From positions 3,477,001 to 3,541,000 of the forward strand of contig JAMKCF010000008.1 of NCBI GenBank assembly GCA_023634235.1: DNA of 64,000 nt, read 5' to 3'. Below are positions 12,058 to 24,000 of this stretch, piece by piece; the first letter of the stretch is position 1; each line of letters opens with the position of its first letter. This stretch comes from Pisaster brevispinus (lineage: Eukaryota; Echinodermata; Asteroidea; Forcipulatida; Asteriidae). The notes below the pieces were generated by a model. It worked only from the letters and a program-made list of their open reading frames with translations, was not told the DNA's origin and searched no databases. Both the position numbers and the translations under genes were made by a program.

Positions 12058-15000
12058 TTAATATTTTCTCCTTTTGTTTTGTAACCAAAGTAGAAGGGGC
12101 ATCAGAGGTTCCTTCTTCAGACAGTGTTTGTGAAAAATGTCAAAGTTCATTTTCTGTATGCGCCGAAGGAAAGCCTCGGTCGCTGCTGTGAGTAGAAAGG
12201 CAGGGAGAGCCTCTTTGGGCACACTGGACTTGAAGGATCTGGCCTGGAAAGATGCAAAGAAACTTTTTTTTACAATCTTCGAGCGGAAAGAGGGTTTTTG
12301 TTTAGCACAATCAAAACTTTCAGACCTCAAATATCATTTCATTTATTGGTTCCGGTTGTGAAGCCAAGAACTCTCAGAAAAGCGAGCTAGCTAAGAACCC
12401 AAAGGAGAGAAGACAATGAAGGAAGTTTCAGTTTTAGATGTGGGAGGAAAACCCCAGAGAATTATTCCAGGAAAAACCCATGCAATCAGGCAGGGACTGA
12501 AAGCCCAATCCACATAGTGCCCCTGGTGGGATTTGAACCGCAGTCCCAGAGGTGAAAGGCAAGGCAAGATACCACTACACCAAACTGACCGCACAAATTT
12601 GCTGAACTTTCAGCTTTAGAGTTGCTGAACTTTCAGCAGGAAGTTTAGAAATGAAAAGTTTATTAGTGTACATTAAATCTTCAGAAGTATGTGTTTGAAA
12701 AACACTAGACTGCAGGACTTGTTTGTTTGTGTTACTACTGGCCTAATTCTAAACTTAATTGACTCTTCTGGCTGTCTGGGCCCAATTTCATGGCTCTGCT
12801 TACCGCCGAATTCTGCACTTACAATCACCATTCTCCGCTTACTGTGCAAGCGCCAAATTTCTGCGCTTGCTATGTAAGCGAGGAATATCTAGTAAATTGG
12901 AGTATGCACGCGCACGAGCAAAACCTGTGAAATACGCAAGACGTAAGCACGGAATTCCCTGCTTCCAATAGCTAAGATTCTTTGCTTACGGTAAGCAGAG
13001 CTATAAAATTGGGCCCTCGCCAGTAATCCATAAGTATTTCTGCATGTACTGAAAAAAAAAAGCAATCAGAAAAAAAACCTACCTTTTCCAGATGGACATG
13101 AGCTGCACTTGCTACATCATAAATCACATCTTTCATAGGTTGATCAGTACTTCGTCTCAGTATTGCCTCATGTGGTATATTATGCTGATCGGGAAAAACA
13201 AAAGAATGTAAACCAAGTTGAAATATCTAGATAGATACATGTAGATAGAGAGATTTATAAATATTGTTTCAAAAATAAAATAGTTCCAGGGCTGAATTAC
13301 AACATTTACACATGTTCATAAAAACAGAAATGATAAAAACCTTATCAAAAATACTATTTATGTAATAAAGACAAAATTGTAAAGCTAAATTTAAATGGGT
13401 ACAATTTACAATGCAAAAGACAACACCAAAATATGCATATATAAATAAATGATTAAATATGTCAAGGAAGTACATAATCAAAAGCCAATCAACTAATAAT
13501 AGACCAAAAGGGTCAAACAAATGCCTACACACCCCCACAAAATAAGGAAATCAATTCATTATCAGAAAAAAGTGGGAAAATATATAATATAAAATGCTCA
13601 AATGAAACAAAACAATACAACAACGGTAAAACGCGATAAAACCTTAATAAATTCAAGATTCAATTGGATGAAGTTCAAATATAAGACATCAGAACCTGCT
13701 AAGAAAAGAATGTAGATACAAAAAAAACAAACAAACAAGTCACTTGCAAGTATTAATCTGCTTCAAGATATTTTAAGGGAAAAAATACATCTTCAATAAT
13801 AATACCATGAACTGCATGTAATACTCTAGTATCAATGGCCAAGTAAATACTAGTACTAGTAATAACACCAATGAAGAAACAGTTCGTTTTGCTCGTTTTG
13901 CATCATGTAAACTGGGACGTAAAGTCGTACGTTCCATGTGTTGTGTAATGCACGTAAAAGAACCCAGTGCACTTGTCGTAAAGAGAAGGGGTTCGCCTCG
14001 GTGTTCCTGGTTTGATTGGCTTCAAATTGCACCACAGCACCTTGTAAACCATTACATGGTGCTTTGTAAAGGAATAGGTCTCATATTTCAAAACGTAGCT
14101 CCACACACCTTGAAAGATAAATACTGTAGCGCTGAGAAATGTAGTATTAAGCGCATTATAAATGTAATGTATTATTATTATGTAGGGTGCAATATACAAT
14201 TAAAACAATTCTGTATACAATTTAAACCTTTAAGATACTCATGTCATGGGGGTCTCTACTCAACAAGCCCTGCTTTTTGAAAGACCCCCATCACTTTATC
14301 ACCCTCTATTCTTTAGTTATACCTGTATGTATTATTGATTGAATGAGTGGGAAAAATAAGCATTGAAAGGAAAATGCAAATGTGAAAACGTCTCTCAGGT
14401 AATTCTGGAGGAGAAAATTAACACATGGATACACACCCATTTCAGACAGACTCTCTAGAGTTGCGCCGAACCAAATTATTAAATAAAGTACATGAAAAGT
14501 TTGACGTCTGAAACAGCTAGGAGCTGCTGGACGCGCTGGAAGTTGGAAGATTGACTGTTGCAGTCGTTCGAAATGACTCTGGAGCGTCTTGGTTTCAGAT
14601 GTTGATCTAGTCATGAGCTGAAACTAATGTTAATGTTAAGTTAAGGTCGCCTGTCTGAAACCAAAATTTATTTGGAATGACCTCGAGTCGCTCCTAATCT
14701 ATTTGGCCCGGCGCGACTCTGGAGCGCCTGCCTGAACCGGGTGTAAGACCTCTTCCGCTGAAGAGATTTACACCTAGAGGTTCGACAATTGATCTGGTAC
14801 CTTGATGGTTAGGTCCATAGGGAGCATTACTTGTTGTTTACTGATGTGGTATGGTGTGGCCCTGAGGAGTGTCACGATGCCCTGTGCTTTACCAATGTGG
14901 CTAGCTGCGTGGTCTGCGTTCACATCTTTCACTCCTGCAGGTGTACAAAAGAGGACAAGAAATTCTGACAAGTTTGAAGTGAAATACCTGAAATTTTACA

Positions 15001-18000
15001 TGATTTACAGACAAATGGGTTTGTACACTCTAAAGGGGAAACTTTTTACGCCAGTCATAAGGTCAAATTCATTGCTGTTTTAATTGAGCATCATCAATAA
15101 AAACAGGAACGAGCTTAAAATTTCCTGTACAAAAATGTACAAACCTATTATTTAAAATTGGATTTTTGATAAAATTCGCACAGGAAGGGTATCACACACA
15201 ATGGCAGTTTACATCGTTTTAATATCTTCATGATCGAAAGCTGAATGCTATTTCTGTTGTTTGCCAAGCGCACACAGCAGTATTCAAGCACAGGGTAAAT
15301 ACGCTAGTGAACTATCACTAGGACTAGTCGGCTTCAATTGGTCCCATTTTCGACACTAGTAGCGACTACTTTCAAAACCAGAGATTGTGGATCACAGAAG
15401 GCGCAATATGGTAAAATTTAGGCTGAAATGTGAAATATGCATTGCAATGGACGCCAATTGTAGTAAGCAACTCTTTTGATCCAACAATATGTCAGAGCAG
15501 ACAACGACAATTAGGCCTGGGAGACCAACTGGTGAAATTCACTACCCGACTAGTGCTTCAATTAGACCCGACTTCCACACTCTTTGCCCAGGCCTACATA
15601 GTAACTGTCGCATGTGTAACAGTCTACTACGCAGGTGCTTTACAAAGCAATCATTGAACTGTCGCTCGCACGCGGGTGTAGTATATTACACACGTGTGAG
15701 CATCGCTTGCTACACATATGCATGAAAAGATGGCGGCACACGTAAGTCATGCTTTCACGAGCTCAATGATACGAAACTAGAAAGAAGTATGAGGTATATT
15801 AAAACAAATATAACATGGTTTTTTTCAAGAGGACAGACAATACTACCTCCCTCTCGAAATTGAAAGTTGAAAACTAGATCCCTAGGCTTCGCCTCATTAA
15901 CTGGTTTGTCAATTTTCAATGCCTCGGGGAGCTTGCATCGAATGTCCACCCTCAAACCTTGATATAGTTGTACAATGTGCCTAAATTTACCTAGTGCTTC
16001 CAGTGTAAGATATAGCAGTGACGAGGCTGTGTTTTCTGCATAGTTCTCAAGATCTTCAACACTCTGAAAAGTTCTGGTGTTCAGGGATTGTTCCTGAAAT
16101 AAAGTAAATGACCACACAAAAATAATTGAAAAAACTAATCACGACAATACATTTCACCTTTACAACAAATGTACTTGCTTTTACAAATGAATGTTTTTTT
16201 AACGAAACATTTCCAAACACAATGCCATGAAAGAAGACATGCTAATTGTTAAATATTATAGTAGTCTCACGAGAGCAGTCTCCCCAGACAGCAGCAGTGC
16301 CGCGGGAGAGCTGTTACACCATCAATGCAACAAACATTTAACGACGCGTCCGCAAGTCTAATGCAATACTCACTCTTGCTTCAACGATTCTCATTAGCCA
16401 CCGTTTGGAAAGTTTGTGCTTGTGGACAGCTCTGTACAACTCCATTGCAACTGGGTGGTGAGGAGGGGCTCCCTGAAAATATAGGACTGAAATTTAAATC
16501 AAATTTTTCAACTTCAGCAAAAAGTCACTTCAAATGCACCTTGGAAATAAAGGGTGAATAATGTGGGCTTTGCGACAGAATTAAGTTTGATTTTAACAGT
16601 AAAACGTTGGTTTGACTAAATTCAGTGTGTTTGAGTCAACTCAAAATTGATGATTAAATTAACAATGGATAAAGGAATGAATTAGCCTCAATAATATATG
16701 ATAGAACTGACAACAAAAATAATGAATAAATAAATAAATTACACTCAATAAATTACAGTGACAGAATTAATTAATAAGACAAAACAATAAATAAATCAAG
16801 ATATCTTTTGGTCAGATATAAGAAGAGAACAGAATAATACTGACGTAAAATAAAGCTTAAAGCTTTATTTGATTTGGTTTGACTTCAGTATAAAGAGAAT
16901 AGAAAAACTTTTAGACACTCATAATTATTGTTATTATTATTATATATTTCTGGTAATGAAGCTAAAAGGAAGCCTCAAAAGAGCCTTGCACTGTCCCCGA
17001 CAGGTCTGAAGATACCTGTGAAGAGAAGATGATGAAGAAATGTAAATTTTAAGATGCAGGAGCGTAAATTCCAATTAGGGAAAACCAATGCATTCACGTA
17101 GAGACTGAGGACCCAATCCACATGCAAGGAACTGGGCCCAATTTCATAGAGCTGCTTAAAAGCAGAAACTATTGCTTAACATTTGTCTGCTAAGCAGGAA
17201 TGAGCAGGACACCACTTAGCAAAGTGTAAATGTGACATGGTAGTTTTGCTGGCAACCTTATTCTGGTTAGCATTATTTTGTTGTGCTTAGCTACTTTTTT
17301 TGCTAAGCAGCTCTATGAAATTGGGCCCTGGTCTGAAACAGGCTCAGAACCAGTTCCAGAGGTGAAATGCAGGGAAGAAACCACGACACTAAGGCCTTAA
17401 AAAAATAATAACATAAGCCTTTACCAGGCCTGGAATTACATGGCGGCCATGGGGCATTGGCCTCCCTTGCCCTGGTCTTGACCTTGGTGCCCTTTCAAAA
17501 GTTTCCCGTAGGCTTTAAGGTTTTCCCAAGACCAGGAGCAACAGAGGCAATGGCCTCCTTGTAATACCAGGGCCCAATTTCTTTACTTAGCAAGTAATGG
17601 GCAGGGTACCAGTGGCAACAATGTAAACTTTACGGAATGTTTGCTGGTAACCTGTTTCTGCTAAGCAAGATTTTCTGTGCTTAGCAAGATTTTGTGCTTA
17701 CATGCTTTATGAAATTGGGCCCTGGACTGTTGAAAGGTAGCTATTTTCCAACAGACCTCATAAATTTTAGTGATGACGTCTTTCCAGAACTGCATCCTCA
17801 TTAGGCCCATGTGCTTTTCAGATACTGTGTCGCTAACGGTCGCTGTCTCAACATTGAAGCCTCTGAGAGCAAACACGGAGGATCTAGCTGCTTGTGGTAG
17901 CAGAAGGGTACAAAGGAAACTCTCATAATCGTTTTTCCTGTGAAAAAAAAACCAAAAGTGAAAAGAAATAACACGCTTTCATTCAAGTACCCAAGTTCAA

Positions 18001-21000
18001 TACATGTAACTCTAATAATTTGGGAGGCCAATCATCAGCTGAGAAGCTAAAATGCGAAGGATAAGGCTACACCGTGTTCGAGCTGCAGGAGTGCAGGTAT
18101 AGCCAGCAACACCGACCAATCATTAAGGAGATTGAAAGCGTTTGATTTTTTTCAAAGAGAGGAAAAATGGAAGGCCTGGAGAAGAACACTTACGGCATAG
18201 GAGAGAACTGGTGCACAAATGGAATTAGCCAGGATTTGAACCAGGGCCACAATGGTGAGACGCCTCAAAATTCCCGCTATTACTGTGTAGAGTAGAACAT
18301 TGTGTAGCGCTGCCTGGCTGCTGTTGAAAGGCAGAAGCTACATGTTCACGGTTCGAGCCATGGCTATTTTTCTAATTTTTTTAGGTCATCCCCCAAAAAA
18401 GATAAGAATACTTTTCTTTTAATGAAGTCACAATGACAAAGTTGGCGTTGAATCAAAATACGATTGAATTGTTAAGTCCCTAAAAACAGTCACCAGGGTC
18501 CAATTTCATAGCGCTGCTTAACGGTAAGCAAATTTTTGTGCTAACTGTAGCAGAAAAAATTTGCTTAAGCATAAGTGTATTTCAAAGTTTAGCAAGAAAA
18601 TTAGGTAGCAAGCTTGCGCGTTCACCATGGATTTGCATTGATTACGTCATTCATTGTCATAGACTCATACCCAGTAAGCACCGGAAGGTTAGCATGCCTT
18701 TTCGTGTGGTTACGGTTAGCAGTGCTATGAAATAGAAATCGTGCAGTAAGCACAGAATTGGCCATTAAGCAGCTCTATGAAATTGGGCCCAGGTCATTTT
18801 CGCATCAAATACTATTTATTTATCAACACAAAATCGTTTTTGTAAATGAAATTGTACCGAAAACCATAAGAAATATGTAGTTTAGCCCAGACTTCATGGA
18901 CTTAACACTTCCACGCCCCATTTATACATTTTTGATGTATATTTAATGAGTTGACGGCACGAAAATGAGTTGACGGCGAGTTGACGGCAAGTAGTAGGAC
19001 CCATGTGATGTCCCTTGGGTTTTTGTATTTGATTAGTGGAAATCACAAAATTTTAGATTTGATCTGATTGAGTTGTAAGTAGTCTAGTTGGATAGAGCTC
19101 TTTGAGACATTCATTTTGCTACTTTACTTGTGGGGATCAGTTCATGAAAACCGGACTTATGGAAGGTCAAAGTTCAAAATATTTGACCTTGTTTACATAA
19201 CAAATTTTGGTGACCATGTTCATGTACACTATGTAACACAGTATACAATGACATACTGAATTGCATTGCACATGCACTCCATTTATCTGTTAGTATTAGT
19301 GAAGGGGTTCAGGTAATGAAGGTTTAATCCAATATCTAAATGACCTTTGAAAAGTTTGACCTCAAAGTTCAATTAAAGGTTAAGGGTCAAAGGTCAACGG
19401 TCAAAGGTCACAACAAATTTTTGGTCAAATAATGAAATTAGCATTTTTTCCTGTGTTTAAGAAAGCATTTATATTTACTGTTTTAATGTTCTACTTGATA
19501 AAAGCTACATACATGTACTAACCATTTAATTTCCACTATTTTATTACAGCAAAACTCACCAAGAGAAAGACAGCAGCTACAAAATGATGTACTACATAAG
19601 ATGGCGAGCCAGCTTTGTCATGCATTAACAAACAAAGCTAAAGAAAGCATTAAAGGATGTAGATGTAATAAAGACACGAATCGGAACAAGCCTGTAAATT
19701 TATCTTACCTTTTCAGGGGTGATGAAACATTTCTGAATTATTCTAGAAAAGTCTGACTTACCTATTTGATGTCCTATGAAAGCAGCATCTCTCCAGCTAC
19801 TATATCAGACAACACTTCTTCTGGAGTCAAGAAGTATGCCCGTGTGTCTGCTGCATATTCTAATTTATATTCCCCATTTGATTTGCTTGCAATTGTCCCT
19901 GTCCACCATTTCTCATCCCCCTTGTCATCTTCCCACTTTTGTGTGAAATTTCGGCCAATTATAGTGTCAGGACTCTGCAACAAATGAAACAATTCCAATT
20001 TCTCTTGCACAACTGGTTCCCCAATAAGCCGAAGTAATCCTTCCTTTAGTTGCTCCACTGTACATTTGGCAAATGTGATTTTTGGACTCTGTGATCCCAG
20101 GACTTTGAAATGTATGTTAATTTGTGCCTTTACTGCACTTAGTAGCTTTCCTTTACCCATGTTTTTGATGTTTCTCTCCATTTCTTGTTTAGTTGTCCAC
20201 AGACCCCCACACTCCATGATGTCTTCAATTAGATGTTCCTGCCTGAGGCGCTGTCTCTCTTCCCGCTGTGTTAATTCCATCCGCATATCTTCTAGCCTTT
20301 TTCTCAGTCGCTTTCTTCTAAGTATTTCCCTTTCTTTATTTGCTATCCTCTCCTTCCTTCCGAGTGCTATCGATTGCATGATGTTTTTCTTTCTCTCTGA
20401 TTTGTTTTGTGCACTGAGCCAACCCCTGGTTTTGTTGCTCTTGAATATGGTTTTTGCCTCTATTTTCCCAATTGTGGAGTTTGGTGCCTTTCTGATGTGT
20501 GCATCAACCATTGCAAATTTTCTTTCACCAGATATGTTATGTGCTGAAGTAGATGATGCCTGTGCTCTAAGATCTTGTGATGGGTTCCAAAAGTCACCTC
20601 CTGGAAGCTGGGTCTGTAGTTGCCTCATAATGACTGATTCAATAGCACCTAACAACTCTTGTAGGATGGACTCCGTTGCTTTCTTTTCACTGTCTGAGGA
20701 GAAGTTGATAAGGTCGTTAAGCTGAATATCCTCCTTGAGAGGGATAGATTCAAAGATTGAACACGTGCTACTGAGCATTGAATTTGGATCAGCTTTCCAT
20801 TGTGACAGTTTTGTTACAGCTTCATCGTAGAACGGATTCATTTCAAGAATATTTAAATCTTGTGCGACAAGCCTCATCCAGGGCCCTGTTATGTACTTGC
20901 CCACTAGACCAAGGGCCCGCATCGGTACATTGCACCTTCCATCTTTTAGTGCATTAAATACAGCAACCTGAAGTAAATTTGATGGATGACGGATCTTCGA

Positions 21001-24000
21001 AAAAAAATCCTGAATGATCTTGGAGTAGGAAAACGCCAACATAGCATCTAGGAAAAAAATGTTAAAGCGATTCCCAATAAGACGGAAGTAGACTTCTGTC
21101 TTGTCATGTAGCTCAGTTGAATTGGTGTACCCCTTGGAACGAAGAAATTCCCTAAGTTCTCTTCCACATCCGCATCCCAGATCATGGAAAAGTTTATCTA
21201 TTGCTCGGAGAAGGGCATGTGTGCTGCTCTCCGGTCCCTTTTTGTATGGCATTTGCTGTGAAGGTTGAGGATGTACCTGTGCTTTCTCATGTGATCGCAA
21301 CACATTTTCGCAAGCATGATAAAAAGCATCAAGTGGGTGCATGCTACATCTAAAGGAATTCAATTTGTTATCCCCATCAAGAGCCTCTTCCAATTTTCTG
21401 TCGACACAGTCGTTAGTAACACACCTGTCCGTCATTGTATTTTTGACACGCGAAAGAATATCTTCTCCACACACTTCTTTAATTGTATTTACATAATCCT
21501 CAGCCTTTCCCCCGACCTGTTGGCGAACTCCAAGAAGGAATGTGTTGTCTGCAGACGAGATCTCCACTTCAGTTAAGTGTCCCATTGATTTGGTTGTGCC
21601 ATCATACTTAAGCGTGAGATTTGTGAGACCAGCGAGTTTTTCTTCAACGTGCTTGTTGGACAGTGCCTTCATCTCACTTGAAAATCTGTTCTGGGTAGAT
21701 GTTGATGGAAGGGGTCCAATTTTCTTGTTTGTTGTCGTTTCAATCACAGTTCGTATTGCATCACTTGTGCTGTGTTCTGATACACCAAGGTCTTGAAGAT
21801 AGTAAGATGCCTCCCTGATGGAGCTTGAATACGATTTCCCATCTTTTGTCTGGATGATGTTGCCTTGTTCATTTTCCTCTTGTTCTTCATTCACTTTGTT
21901 TTCAAGGTACTTGATGTAATCATTGGCCTTCCTGAGTTCTTGTGAATGTCCATGGTGGCAATGATCAGTATGTTCATTTTGTTTTCCTTTATGTACTAGA
22001 TGAAGTTTATGCTTACGCAGGATATGGTTTTTTTTAGCTCTGATCACTTTCACTTTATCTTTATGTTGTTTCAGTCTCCTGCTGAGTTTGTCTGTCTGAG
22101 ACTCTTTTCTCAACTTTGAATATTTCTTTTTCCACAAGAGGGTGGAACGTTCTTTTCGTTTGAGAGTTTGCAACACATGCTTCGGGCATCTAACTTTCCC
22201 AATTAAGGAATAGACGTTCTTCAATTTTGCCTTGGTCTTCTTCAGCTGTGAGTTTTTGTCTCGTAACTCAGATCTGAGGTCTTCAATGATATTACTACAT
22301 GGACATTCTCCGTTGATGCAAGTTGCCTTTTTGGGATCATTACTGACCTTTAGTCTCTCCTGAGTGTGAGACTGTTCTGGTAGGCTATAAGCAGCTCCAA
22401 GAAAGGAGTCCAGATTTGTCGTACCATGTGGTTTTGATCGGTTTTTCAGAAGGAGAGCTCGTTTGTTTTTTAGACATGAAAGGGACCGTTTAATTTTTTT
22501 AGAATCCAACCAAGACAGGTCTGCACTATAAATTAATTGCAATGATGAGATGAATGATTCAAAGTTGTTACCTTCTTTCTGAAGTTGATGGAAGAGTTCC
22601 AAAATCAAACCATTGCAGATGTCCTTTGACTCAATTGCAGGTAGCTCATTCTTCCAGTTTACAGTATTGAGACTTAGAGCATTACAAAATGGTCCTATAA
22701 ACTCACCAGATGATGGCATGATGTAACATTAATGAAGCAAAATCTTGAGACAGTACAGGCCCTGATTGTGTGCATTAATTTTTTTTTTTAGTGATGTAGT
22801 TTATAGCAGGGGTAGCCTAAAGAAAGCACTAGCATGGGGTAGCAGATAGTATTAGTACATGCTGGCGGGTGGGGGTATGGATAGGGTTGAAAATGTGCAG
22901 AGAATGGTTAAAAGTTGATGTACATGAAGTGGATGAAAGGGAGATGTTGGTGACAGTGCGTGAAGCAGATGTAGCCAGGCAATTGAATCACACCTTGAGA
23001 AAACAAATTTAAAAAAGAAAAGTGCTGAATGTATTTTGTGAGCTATTTTAATAGTAATTACAAATTTATATATGAATATCAACCACGGGAAACTGACTGG
23101 GTATTTTTTTTTATTAATTTGGGTTTGAACAAAGAAGAATTGACTGGAGCGGGACTAACTCAGTTGGTAGAGCGCCGGTACGTTAATCCAGAGGTCGTTA
23201 GTTCAAGTCCCGCTCAAGTCAATTTTTCTTTGTTCAAACCCAAATTAATTACAAATGGGTGCGCAAAAGAAAGACAAATGTCCATCGTCCCAATATTTTA
23301 CCCACCTAGTTTTTTTTCTTCAATGTATGTAATAGGAAAAACTGGTTTTTGTTGGACCATGGAGGGATGGTTGGACTTAAAAATTCAATTTTTTTAATCT
23401 ATAAAATTTATATATTTTTTTTTTTTTTTTTTACATTTGAGGGGGAAATATTTCATTCAAAATTTTACTACAATGGCAATGCCTATGCTATTCATCAAAA
23501 ATAACATAAACCCTGGCCTGCTTTGAATAATAGAATAAAGATTAATAATAATTTAAATAATGAAAACATTCAATTTTCAATTACAATCCAAAAGTACAGA
23601 CCCATAAAAAAAAATACTATACAAAATATGTTTGTTTACGAGTTTAAGTTTACCCGCCGTGTGTATCAGCACCATACAACACATGAAAGACCGTGCGGCT
23701 GGGAACCAGCGCAACGTTTTCGCTGTTGCACACAACAGCCAATTCCCCTTGCGTAATAATTCATTTCCCAAGGGCCGTATCAACGTGTTTGACAATCGAG
23801 CGCGAAAAAGCGCGACAACTAATAGTTTTAATTCAAAAAGTAATTACATAATTAAATACTCAATTAACTATCATTTTTGGTTCATTATGGGGCCCTAAGA
23901 GGATAACTACTTACAGTTCAGAATGAATTTCAGCGCAGAAAGCACGATTTCTTGTGATTTCACAGAAAGTTTTTCACACATACTTCAACACAACGGATGC

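Noticed and set aside
20066..20725. 219-codon plus-strand frame rich in Leu and Ser
   Set aside because: Antisense shadow of the charged helical region of the 981-codon ORF.
22828..23010. About 60-codon plus-strand frame ending [18 protein letters not shown] plus stop
   Set aside because: Reads plausibly but lacks a start in context, lies upstream of the opposite-strand 981-codon ORF, and matches no family I know. It may be part of the same element.
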